Origin: a bacterium
GTDB taxonomy: Bacteria; Bacillota_I; Bacilli_A; RF39; UBA660
NCBI GenBank assembly: GCA_019421005.1
Contig: JAHZGA010000012.1
Span: forward strand, 3,724-28,817
Reading direction: 5' to 3'
DNA length: 25,094 nt
Shown here: positions 6,770 through 14,139 of the stretch, piece after piece
Numbering within the stretch: position 1 is the first letter of the stretch
Layout of the letters: the number at the start of each line of letters is the position of its first letter
The notes under the pieces: generated by a model
Databases searched by the model: none
The model's input: the letters and a program-made list of their open reading frames with translations, nothing else
What the model was told of the DNA's origin: nothing
Program-made: the position numbers and the translations under genes

Positions 6770-7966
6770 TTGGAAAGAATTATTTTACATATTGATGTTA
6801 ATAATGCTTTTTTATCTTGGAGTGCATTATTATATTTAAAAGATAACTATGACTTAAGAAAAAAATATGCTGTTGTAGGTGGAGATGAAGATAAAAGACA
6901 TGGAATAGTTTTGGCTAAATCTCCACTAGCAAAAAAACTAGGAATAAAAACCTCTGAAACACTTTACAGTGCGAGAAGGAAATGTCCTAATTTAATAGTT
7001 GTTCCTCCTAATTATAAATGGTATAGTCAAAAATCACATGAATTATTTGAACTATTATATAGTTATACTCCAGATATTGAAATAGCAAGTATTGATGAAT
7101 GTTATCTAGACTATACAAAAGTTAAAAATTTATATGGGGATGTTTTAGAATTTGCTAAAAAAATTCAAAATCAAATATATAATGAATTAGGATTTACTGT
7201 TAATATCGGTATTGCTAATAACAAATTATGTGCGAAAATGGCTTCTGATTTTACTAAACCTAATAAAATTCATACTTTATTTTCAAATGAAATAAAAGAA
7301 AAAATGTGGCCATTACCTATAGAAAATTTATTTGGAATAGGGAAAAGTACTTCAAGTAAATTAAGAAATTTAAATATAAATACTATTAAAGATTTAGCAA
7401 CTACTAATAAAGATTTAAGTAGATATTTTAAAAATCAAGCCTCAAAAATGATTATGTGGGCAAATGGAATAGATGATACTTTAGTAAAAAGTATTCAGAC
7501 TAAAAGAAAAGGTATAGGAAATTCTACTACACCAGATCATAATCTTTGTTATATAGAAGAAGTTTATCCTTATTTAGAAGCTATAAGTGATAATATTGCA
7601 ACTCAATTAAGAAAAGAAAAAAAATATGCTTTAGTTGTACAAGTTGTTTTAAAAGATAAATATTTTAAAAGTTATTCCCATCAAAAAAAATTAAAAAATG
7701 CGACTAATACTACAAGTGTTATATATGAAACATCGAAAGAATTATTAAAAGAAATGTGGAATGATGAAGCTATTAGATTAGTTGGAATAAGATTAGATAA
7801 TTTAGTTGAAAATTCTAATTATCAATTGTCTTTATTTGAACAAATTAAAACAGTTGAAAACAATAGTAAACTAGATGAAACTATTGATGAAATTAAAAAT
7901 AAATATGGGTCTAATATTATAAAAAGAGCTTCTTTAATGGAAAATAAAATAACTAAAAAGTATTAA
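6770..7966 (+). CDS. dinB: Y-family (DinB/UmuC-like) translesion DNA polymerase
   Basis: Error-tolerant polymerase that copies past damaged template bases. From TTG 6770 the product has 398 residues. The palm carboxylates are in HIDVNNAFLSW (Asp9) and IASIDECYLDY (Asp109, Glu110). Helix-hairpin-helix sequence IENLFGIGKSTSSKL follows at about residue 185. QLSLF at 352-356 matches the beta-clamp binding motif, which ties the enzyme to the sliding clamp. Start: an upstream ATG at 6737 would overlap the ZIP gene and has no ribosome site, while AAGGGTG (6757-6763) lies 6 bases before TTG 6770. Typical of the Firmicutes branch with NNAFLSW rather than the DCFFA of E. coli DinB. A neighbouring exonuclease suggests a small DNA-repair cluster. 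Confidence 0.92.
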   Translation: MERIILHIDVNNAFLSWSALLYLKDNYDLRKKYAVVGGDEDKRHGIVLAKSPLAKKLGIKTSETLYSARRKCPNLIVVPPNYKWYSQKSHELFELLYSYTPDIEIASIDECYLDYTKVKNLYGDVLEFAKKIQNQIYNELGFTVNIGIANNKLCAKMASDFTKPNKIHTLFSNEIKEKMWPLPIENLFGIGKSTSSKLRNLNINTIKDLATTNKDLSRYFKNQASKMIMWANGIDDTLVKSIQTKRKGIGNSTTPDHNLCYIEEVYPYLEAISDNIATQLRKEKKYALVVQVVLKDKYFKSYSHQKKLKNATNTTSVIYETSKELLKEMWNDEAIRLVGIRLDNLVENSNYQLSLFEQIKTVENNSKLDETIDEIKNKYGSNIIKRASLMENKITKKY

Positions 7967-7981
7967 AATAATATTCTTTTT
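7955..7981 (+). terminator. Possible weak terminator after the polymerase gene
   Basis: AAAAAG-TATT and AATA-(TT)-CTTTTT pair around an AT-rich loop with a two-base bulge, followed by a few T. The stem has only one G-C pair. Confidence 0.35.
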
Positions 7982-7992
7982 AATAAAAAAAT

Positions 7993-8010
7993 TATAATTT
8001 GTATAGGAAG
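7993..8010 (+). promoter_or_regulatory. -10 element and ribosome site of the exonuclease gene
   Basis: TATAAT at 7993-7998; AGGAAG at 8005-8010 is the ribosome site for ATG 8018. No clear -35. Confidence 0.4.
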
Positions 8011-8017
8011 TTTTAAT

Positions 8018-8869
8018 ATGAGAGAGAAATTATTAATTGTTGATGGACATAATTTATTATTTCAAATGTTTTATGGAATGCCTAATAAAATTTATAATCA
8101 AGATAATGTTGCTATTCATGGTGTAATAGGTTTTATTGGAGCATTATTAAAAATAATTAAAATGAATAATCCTGATTATATTGTGGTGTTATTTGATAAG
8201 GAACAAGAAATATTAAGACAAAATATAAACAAAAATTATAAAAATAATAGAATTGATTATAATAAAGTTCCAGATGATGATAATCCATTTAGTCAACTAG
8301 AAAATATATACATAGTTTTAGATGAATTAAATATTAAACATACTGAAGTTGAAGTTGTAGAAACTGATGATATGATTGCTAGTTATTGTTTTCGCTATAT
8401 GAATGAATATGATATCGTAATTTCTTCTTTTGATACCGACTTTTATAGTCTAGTTAATAATAATGTTAAAATATTTAGATATAGAGGTAAAAAAAGTCAA
8501 TTAATTGATAAGTTTTTTATCAAGGAAAAATTTAATATTGATTGTAAATATTTTAATGATTACAAAGCTCTTATTGGAGATAGTTCTGATAATATAAAAG
8601 GAATTTATGGTATAGGACCTAAAACAGCTAGTTTATTAATTAACACTTACGGAGATGTTTACTCCATTATTGCCAATGCATCAAAAATTGAAAATCAAAA
8701 ATTGAAAGAAAAAATTATAAATAATATTAATTTACTTGAAGAAAATATTAATTTAATTAAATATACAAAATCATATGATTTACCATTTGATATTCATGAA
8801 TTAAAAATGTTTGTAACAGGTAATGAAAAAACAATGGAATTATTAAAAAAAACAGGGATTAATAAATAA
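8018..8869 (+). CDS. Stand-alone 5'-3' exonuclease (Pol I N-terminal/FEN type)
   Basis: Removes RNA primers and flaps from 5' ends; equivalent to the N-terminal nuclease domain of DNA polymerase I (YpcP/exonuclease family). The 283-residue product covers only that domain. Metal-site motifs in order: VDGHNLLF at 8-15, VLFDKEQEILRQ at 57-68, EVVETDDMIAS at 112-122, and SSFDTDFYSLV at 136-146. The helix-3-turn-helix DNA-binding region is YKALIGDSSDNIKGIYGIGP at 182-201. The acidic residues of the active site appear intact, although the fourth motif reads FDTDFYSL where relatives usually have DKDxxQL. A ribosome site AGGAAG precedes ATG 8018. It may supply primer removal if the genome's Pol I lacks this domain. 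Confidence 0.9.
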   Translation: MREKLLIVDGHNLLFQMFYGMPNKIYNQDNVAIHGVIGFIGALLKIIKMNNPDYIVVLFDKEQEILRQNINKNYKNNRIDYNKVPDDDNPFSQLENIYIVLDELNIKHTEVEVVETDDMIASYCFRYMNEYDIVISSFDTDFYSLVNNNVKIFRYRGKKSQLIDKFFIKEKFNIDCKYFNDYKALIGDSSDNIKGIYGIGPKTASLLINTYGDVYSIIANASKIENQKLKEKIINNINLLEENINLIKYTKSYDLPFDIHELKMFVTGNEKTMELLKKTGINK

Positions 8870-8939
8870 TTATAAGATATATAATTTATAGTATAAGTTC
8901 TAAAAATAATTCAATTAAAAATAAATCTATATTATAAAA

Positions 8940-8973
8940 AAGTATTGATTTATTTATTAAATACTTGTAAAAT
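8940..8973 (+). promoter_or_regulatory. tex promoter overlapped by a 7-bp inverted repeat
   Basis: TTGATT (8945-8950), 17-base spacer, TAAAAT (8968-8973). AAGTATT (8940-8946) and AATACTT (8960-8966) are perfect inverted copies spanning the -35 and spacer, so an operator is possible. On the minus strand the same hairpin is followed by six T. Confidence 0.45.
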
Positions 8974-8988
8974 TAAAATGGTGATAAT

Positions 8989-11127
8989 ATGAATGAACAA
9001 ATAATTAAACAAATGAAAGATGAATTAAACATCAAAGAAAAACAAATAAAAGAAACCTTAAAATTACTAGAAGAAGGGAATACAATTCCTTTTATAGCTA
9101 GATATCGTAAAGAAGTTACAGGAGCTTTAAATGAAGAAGAAATTAGAAAAATAAATGAAGTTTATCTATATCAAGTTAATCTACTAAAAAGAAAAGAAGA
9201 TGTAATTAGATTAATAAAAGAAAAAGATTTATTAACTGATGAATTACAAGCTAAAATAAACGCCTGTACTAAATTAGTAGAAGTAGAAGATTTATATAGA
9301 CCTTTTAAAGAAAAGAAAAAAACTAAAGCTACTGAAGCTATAAAATTAGGTTTAGAACCTTTAGCTAAAAAGATTTTAACTTTTCCTAAAGAAAAATTAG
9401 ATTTATTAGCAAAACCATATTTAAATAACTCTGTAAAAACAATTGATGAAGCCTTAACAAAAACAAGTTATATAATAGCAGAATATATAAGTGATAATGC
9501 GTACTACCGCAAATGGATCAGAAACTATATTTATAAAAATGGAGAAATTACTTCATCTAAAAAGAAAACAGCTGATGATGAAAAATTAGTTTATGAAATG
9601 TATTACGATTATAAAGAAAGTATAAAACATATAAAACCACATCGTGTTTTAGCGCTTAATAGAGGAGAAAAAGAAAAAGTTTTAAATGTAAATATAGTTG
9701 TTGATACAAAAAAAATAGAAGAATATTTAGAAAGAAAGATTATAAAAGATAATACCTCACCAGTTGTTACATTAGTAAAATCTGCTATTAATGATAGCTA
9801 TAAAAGATTAATTTTTCCAAGTATAGAAAGAGAAATAAGAAGTGAATTAACTAAAGAAGCTGAAAAAATAGCAATTGATAATTTTGGTAAAAATTTAGAA
9901 AAACTATTACTAACTCCACCAATGAAAGATAAAAACGTTTTAGGATTTGACCCTGCTTATAGAACTGGTTGTAAATTAGCAGTTGTTGATGCAACTGGAA
10001 AATTAATAAATATTTCTGTTATTTATCCTCATGAACCTAAAAATGAATATGAAAAAAGTAAAAATATTGTTTTAGATTTAATAAAAAAATATAATATAAA
10101 TGTAATAGCAATTGGAAATGGAACAGCATCTAGAGAAAGCGAAAAATTTATAAGTGATATTATTAAAGAGTTAGATGGAGTAGAATATATTATTGTTAAT
10201 GAAGCAGGTGCAAGTGTGTATTCAGCATCTAAATTAGCAATAGAGGAATTTCCTGATTTACATGTTGAACAAAGAAGTGCAGTTTCAATTGCTAGAAGAC
10301 TTCAAGATCCTCTTGCGGAATTAGTTAAAATAGATCCAGAAAGTATTGGAGTAGGACTTTATCAACATGATGTTTCTAATAAAGAATTAACTAGTTCTCT
10401 AGACTTTGTTGTAAGTAAAGCTGTTAATATGGTAGGTGTTAATATAAATACTTCAAGTAAAGCCTTATTAAAATATGTATCAGGAATAACTAAAAAAAAT
10501 ATTGATAAATTAATTTTATATCGTGATACTAATGGAAAATTTAGTTCAAGAAAAGAAATAGAAAAATTATTATCATCTAAAACTTATGAACAAGCAATTG
10601 GATTTTTAAGAATAGTTGATGGGAATAATATTTTAGACGCTACTTCAATTCATCCTGAAAGTTATGAATTAACTTTAAATTTATTAAAAAAATTGAACTT
10701 AAAAATAGATGATATTGGAAGTGAAACATTAATAAAAAAACTTAATGAAATTGATTTAAATATAATGGTAACTGAATTAAAAACTGATATTTATACATTA
10801 GAAGATATTATAAATTCATTAAAAAAACCTAATCGTGATCCAAGAGATGAAATGCCACAACCTATTTTAAAAAGTGATATTTTAAAATTAGAAGATTTAA
10901 AAATAGGAATGAAATTACAAGGAACTGTTAGGAATGTCGCACCTTTTGGAGCATTCATTGATGTAGGACTTAAAAACGATGGACTAGTGCATATATCAAA
11001 ATTAAGTGATAAATATGTTAAAGACCCTATGGATGTTGTTAATGTTGGAGATATTGTTGATTGTTATGTTGATGAAATATTTTTAGATAAAGGAAAAGTA
11101 TCATTATCGTTAATTGAATTAAAATAA
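8989..11127 (+). CDS. tex: Tex family RNA-binding transcription accessory protein
   Basis: Conserved bacterial nucleic-acid-binding protein related to the core of eukaryotic Spt6. The 712-residue length is normal. Layout: N-terminal helical Tex domain (about 1-195, with IPFIARYRKEVTGALNEEE near 33-51), YqgF/RNase H-like fold (about 316-445, VLGFDPAYRTGCKLAVVD and IAIGNGTASRESE), helix-hairpin-helix region (about 470-620), and a C-terminal S1 domain from about 638 (MKLQGTVRNVAPFGAFIDVG ... GLVHISKLS). Start ATG 8989 is preceded by GGTGAT, which fits the 3' end of 16S rRNA. It has its own promoter and appears monocistronic, followed after 58 bases by another promoter and gene. Confidence 0.96.
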   Translation: MNEQIIKQMKDELNIKEKQIKETLKLLEEGNTIPFIARYRKEVTGALNEEEIRKINEVYLYQVNLLKRKEDVIRLIKEKDLLTDELQAKINACTKLVEVEDLYRPFKEKKKTKATEAIKLGLEPLAKKILTFPKEKLDLLAKPYLNNSVKTIDEALTKTSYIIAEYISDNAYYRKWIRNYIYKNGEITSSKKKTADDEKLVYEMYYDYKESIKHIKPHRVLALNRGEKEKVLNVNIVVDTKKIEEYLERKIIKDNTSPVVTLVKSAINDSYKRLIFPSIEREIRSELTKEAEKIAIDNFGKNLEKLLLTPPMKDKNVLGFDPAYRTGCKLAVVDATGKLINISVIYPHEPKNEYEKSKNIVLDLIKKYNINVIAIGNGTASRESEKFISDIIKELDGVEYIIVNEAGASVYSASKLAIEEFPDLHVEQRSAVSIARRLQDPLAELVKIDPESIGVGLYQHDVSNKELTSSLDFVVSKAVNMVGVNINTSSKALLKYVSGITKKNIDKLILYRDTNGKFSSRKEIEKLLSSKTYEQAIGFLRIVDGNNILDATSIHPESYELTLNLLKKLNLKIDDIGSETLIKKLNEIDLNIMVTELKTDIYTLEDIINSLKKPNRDPRDEMPQPILKSDILKLEDLKIGMKLQGTVRNVAPFGAFIDVGLKNDGLVHISKLSDKYVKDPMDVVNVGDIVDCYVDEIFLDKGKVSLSLIELK

Positions 11128-11135
11128 TATATTTT

Positions 11136-11166
11136 TTGACAAATTTCTACCTTTAATAATGATAAT
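11136..11166 (+). promoter_or_regulatory. Promoter of the 192-residue membrane-anchored protein
   Basis: TTGACA (11136-11141) matches consensus; the best -10 is GATAAT (11161-11166) at a long 19-base spacing. TGAGGTGA ahead of ATG 11186 is the ribosome site. Confidence 0.5.
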
Positions 11167-11185
11167 ATTATCTTGAGGTGAAAAA

Positions 11186-11764
11186 ATGGAAAAAAATAAT
11201 AGTTTTTTAAGTTTTCTTTTAATTTTAATTTTACTAGGACTATGTGGTTATTTTGTTTGGATGTATTTTTCAACTGAAAAAAGTGATGTAAAAAAAGATA
11301 AATCTAAAACTTTAGAAGATAATCAAGCTTTAAAAATTGTTGAAGAAAGTTATATGGATGCAATTAAAATTTATAAATTAAAAAATGTTTTTAATTTATC
11401 AGAAAAAGCTGAAAAAATTGATCAAGAAAAATATTATGAAATAACTGATTATAACAAAGTAATGGATAATGTTTTTACTGATAATGGAAAAGATGAGTTT
11501 GCTAATTATTATTCATCTTTGTTAAAAAAACGTGATGATAGAACATATTCTAAATACTATTTAAATGAACAAGATATAGAATTTGAAGATAATTATCAAA
11601 AAACTACTTTTGATAAAGTTAAAATTGAAAAAGAAAAAATAATTTATAATGCTGAAGTTTTATATAAAGATAACACCAAAGAAGAAAAAGAATTTATTTT
11701 AAAATTAGAAGATGAAAAATGGTTAGTTGATAAATTTTATTTTCCTTATAAGTTGAAAAGTTAA
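11186..11764 (+). CDS. Membrane-anchored extracytoplasmic protein, unknown function
   Basis: I do not recognise the family. The 192-residue product starts with one hydrophobic helix at about 8-28, then a charged Lys/Asp-rich linker (about 29-45), then a soluble domain. The Cys in LLGLCGY has Leu, not Gly/Ala/Ser, before it, so it is not a good lipobox; the helix more likely stays as an anchor. The C-terminal 50 residues (FDKVKIEKEKIIYNAEVLY ... EEKEFILKLEDEKWLVDKFY) have alternating beta-strand character like NTF2-like or lumazine-binding-like exported domains, but that is only an impression. Start ATG 11186 is well supported by TTGAGGTGA. A second single-TM protein follows with its own promoter. 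Confidence 0.75.
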   Translation: MEKNNSFLSFLLILILLGLCGYFVWMYFSTEKSDVKKDKSKTLEDNQALKIVEESYMDAIKIYKLKNVFNLSEKAEKIDQEKYYEITDYNKVMDNVFTDNGKDEFANYYSSLLKKRDDRTYSKYYLNEQDIEFEDNYQKTTFDKVKIEKEKIIYNAEVLYKDNTKEEKEFILKLEDEKWLVDKFYFPYKLKS

Positions 11765-11783
11765 ATTTTTAACATTAAGGTTC

Positions 11784-11812
11784 TTGAAAAAAAACACTAA
11801 ATATGATATTAT
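11784..11812 (+). promoter_or_regulatory. Promoter of the DUF1307-like gene
   Basis: TTGAAA (11784-11789), 17-base spacer, TATTAT (11807-11812); then TAGGAGGCGAGTT leads to ATG 11836 with a strong ribosome site. Confidence 0.7.
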
Positions 11813-11835
11813 TAGTTTAATGTAGGAGGCGAGTT

Positions 11836-12306
11836 ATGAAAAAACCAGTTAAAAATGTAAAATTAGATAAGAAGAAGGTATCAATAGGAATTATAGTTTT
11901 GATAATTGTTGTATTGTTAGTTATATTTATTTTTAAACCAAGTAAAATAAAATGTACTCAAACTAATGATATTAAAGGGGTAACTAATAAAAATACCATT
12001 GAAATCGTTTACAAAAAAGATAAAGTAAAAGAAGTAACAACAACATTTAATTATGTTGCTAAATCAAAAGATAAAGAAAGTATTGTAAAACAAATTAAAA
12101 CTTCAATGAATAATTTAGGTAAAGTTTATAAAGAGATTGATGGAGTGGAATATAAAAATAAAAAAGATAAAAGTAATGAATATGAAGTTGTCCAAATAGT
12201 TAATTTTGATGAAATAAGTGATAAAGACTTATCTAATATTAACATTCCACGTGAATTTAAAAAAGCTAAATCAAGTTATGAAGCAGCAGGATTTAGTTGT
12301 AAATAA
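11836..12306 (+). CDS. Membrane-anchored YehR/DUF1307-like protein
   Basis: The 156-residue product has a basic N-terminus (MKKPVKNVKLDKKK), one hydrophobic helix at about 16-33, and an outer domain. The pattern of that domain, IEIVYKKDKVKEVTTTFNY followed later by a Tyr-Lys-Glu-Ile-Asp-Gly-Val-Glu-Tyr segment and EVVQIVNFDEISDKDLSN, resembles DUF1307/YehR lipoproteins of Firmicutes, whose function is unknown. Unlike those it has no lipobox; Cys40 just after the helix and a Cys at the second-last position could form a disulfide. Strong ribosome site, own promoter, own terminator. The family call is tentative. Confidence 0.7.
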   Translation: MKKPVKNVKLDKKKVSIGIIVLIIVVLLVIFIFKPSKIKCTQTNDIKGVTNKNTIEIVYKKDKVKEVTTTFNYVAKSKDKESIVKQIKTSMNNLGKVYKEIDGVEYKNKKDKSNEYEVVQIVNFDEISDKDLSNINIPREFKKAKSSYEAAGFSCK

Positions 12307-12308
12307 GG

Positions 12309-12332
12309 AAATTGCATTATGCAATTTTTTTT
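12309..12332 (+). terminator. Terminator after the DUF1307-like gene
   Basis: AAATTGC and GCAATTT pair around ATTAT, followed by a run of T. Confidence 0.88.
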
Positions 12333-12364
12333 GTTTAACTTAAGAAATATGATAAGTGTATTCG

Positions 12365-12396
12365 TTGACAATTATATATGAACATGTTAATATAAT
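12365..12396 (+). promoter_or_regulatory. Promoter of the ABC-F gene
   Basis: TTGACA (12365-12370) is consensus. TATAAT (12391-12396) is at a long 20-base spacing; TTAATA (12387-12392) gives 16. The ribosome site GAAGTGAT precedes ATG 12428. Confidence 0.5.
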
Positions 12397-12427
12397 TTTA
12401 AGTTTAAAGAAAGAATGAAGTGATATT

Positions 12428-14050
12428 ATGCAAATTTTAAATGTTAATGATTTAGCTATTAATTACGGTTTTAGCCCATTATTTGATGGTGTTTCATTTT
12501 CACTAAATGAAGGTGAAGCAATATCAATAGTAGGACCAAACGGTTGTGGTAAATCTACATTATTAAAAATAATTGCTGGAATAGAAAAAGCAGATAAAGG
12601 ACAAGTAAGTATTAAAAAAGGCGCAAAGATTTCTTATCTTAATCAAACCGGTACTATAATAGATGATCACAGGAAAGTATATGATATTCTAAAAGAAGCA
12701 TTTGGACATTTATATGAACTAGAAAACGATATTAAAATAGCGGAACAAAAAATGATTGAATATCCAGAAAATCAAAAATTTATAAGTAAATATTGTTCTT
12801 TAATTGATAAATTTTCCCAATTAGGTGGCTATGAAATGGAAACTGATATAAATATCGTTCTTGATGGATTAAAACTTGATAATTCAATATTAAATCAATT
12901 TTATAATGATTTGAGTGGAGGAGAAAAAACACTGATTAAATTAGCAAAAGTTCTAATATCAAAACCTGAATTACTATTACTAGATGAACCAACAAACCAC
13001 TTGGACATTGAAAGAATAGAATGGCTTGAAAATTATATTAAAAATTTTAAAGGCGCTATTGTAATAGTTTCTCATGATAGATATTTTTTAGACAAAATGT
13101 GTAATAAAATTTTAGATTTAGAAACAAAAGAAGGGGAAATTTATAATACTAATTATAGTGGCTTTTTAAAAGAAAAAGAAAAAAGGTTTGAAAAACAATT
13201 GGCTAGTTATAAAAATCAGCAGTTACTAATAAAAAAATTGGAAACTGAAATGAAATGGTTTGCAGAAAGAGGAATGGCTACTAACAGTTCAACATTAACA
13301 GCAAGAGCACATGCTCTTAAAACTAGAATTGATAAAATTAAAAATAATGCTATTTTAAAACCTGTTAAAAGAAAAAAATGTAATATTGAACTTAATGAAG
13401 AGATGAAATCAAGTAATAGGGTTATAAGAGTACAAGATTATAGTGTTAAATTACCAAATGGAGAAATACTTATAAATAATGTATCACTTGATATATTTGC
13501 TTCAGAATGTATTGCTTTACTTGGACCGAATGGCTGTGGTAAATCAACTTTAGTAAAATCGATATTAGGTATAAACAAATTAGAAAGTGAGGGTACTATT
13601 CAAGTTGGACCTAATGTAAAAATAGGATATATACCACAAGTGATTCAATTTCCATCTGATAAACAAACATTATTAGAATATTTTATGGGAGTAACAGGAT
13701 TACCTGAACAAAAAATAAGGCAAATTCTTATTGGCTTTCAATTTTATAATGACGACATAAAAAAAAGAGTTGGTAACTTATCAGGTGGAGAAAGAATGAA
13801 AATTAAACTAGCAGAACTTCTACAAAAGAAAGTAAATACTTTAATTCTAGATGAACCAACAAATCATATAGATATTGATACTAAAGAAGTATTTGAAAAT
13901 GCTTTAGAAGAATTTTCCGGAACAATACTTTTTATAAGTCATGATAGATTTTTTATTAATAAGTTTGCTGATAAAGTTGTTGAAATTGAAAATGGTAAAA
14001 TAAATGTCTTTTATGGAAATTATGACTATTATCTAGAAAAAAAAATCTGA
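12428..14050 (+). CDS. ABC-F family ATPase (ribosome-associated)
   Basis: ABC-F proteins have two ATPase domains and no membrane segments and act on the ribosome, either as translation factors or as antibiotic-protection proteins. In this 540-residue protein the first cassette has GPNGCGKST (36-44), LSGGE (162-166) and DEPTNHLD (186-193); the second has GPNGCGKST at about 366-374, LSGGE and DEPTNHID. Both Walker B glutamates are present in the switch region. The linker between the domains (about 235-310, with KWFAERGMATNSSTLTARAH) is the part that reaches the P-site tRNA; it is moderate in length. Whether this is a housekeeping factor or a resistance type cannot be told by eye. Its stop codon lies inside the first copy of a 40-bp direct repeat. 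Confidence 0.92.
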   Translation: MQILNVNDLAINYGFSPLFDGVSFSLNEGEAISIVGPNGCGKSTLLKIIAGIEKADKGQVSIKKGAKISYLNQTGTIIDDHRKVYDILKEAFGHLYELENDIKIAEQKMIEYPENQKFISKYCSLIDKFSQLGGYEMETDINIVLDGLKLDNSILNQFYNDLSGGEKTLIKLAKVLISKPELLLLDEPTNHLDIERIEWLENYIKNFKGAIVIVSHDRYFLDKMCNKILDLETKEGEIYNTNYSGFLKEKEKRFEKQLASYKNQQLLIKKLETEMKWFAERGMATNSSTLTARAHALKTRIDKIKNNAILKPVKRKKCNIELNEEMKSSNRVIRVQDYSVKLPNGEILINNVSLDIFASECIALLGPNGCGKSTLVKSILGINKLESEGTIQVGPNVKIGYIPQVIQFPSDKQTLLEYFMGVTGLPEQKIRQILIGFQFYNDDIKKRVGNLSGGERMKIKLAELLQKKVNTLILDEPTNHIDIDTKEVFENALEEFSGTILFISHDRFFINKFADKVVEIENGKINVFYGNYDYYLEKKI

Positions 14051-14078
14051 ATAATAATTTTAATAAGTATGATACTAT
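14039..14078 (+). repeat. 40-bp direct repeat, copy 1
   Basis: Begins in the A run of the last ABC-F codons, includes its TGA stop (14048-14050) and continues 28 bases beyond. It is identical over 40 bases to 16325-16364. The two copies bracket ligA and a gene remnant. Confidence 0.95.
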
Positions 14079-14096
14079 TGTGAATGGAATTGAATA

Positions 14097-14123
14097 TGTT
14101 GGCAAAAATCCTTATTGCCTACA
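14097..14123 (+). promoter_or_regulatory. Hairpin in the ligA leader
   Basis: TGT-T-GGCAA and TTGCC-T-ACA pair around a nine-base loop, ending 7 bases before the AAGGAGG ribosome site of ligA. No T run follows, so it is not a terminator; no clear promoter lies between copy 1 of the repeat and this hairpin. Confidence 0.45.
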
Positions 14124-14139
14124 CCATAAGGAGGTAAAA

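Noticed and set aside
12428..14050. Naming the ABC-F gene as an antibiotic-resistance gene (such as lsa, vga or optrA)
   Set aside because: The linker cannot be assigned by eye to a known resistance subfamily.
14080..14139. Extended N-terminus of LigA from TTG 14080
   Set aside because: It lacks a ribosome site, is foreign to the LigA family, and AAGGAGG lies directly before ATG 14140.
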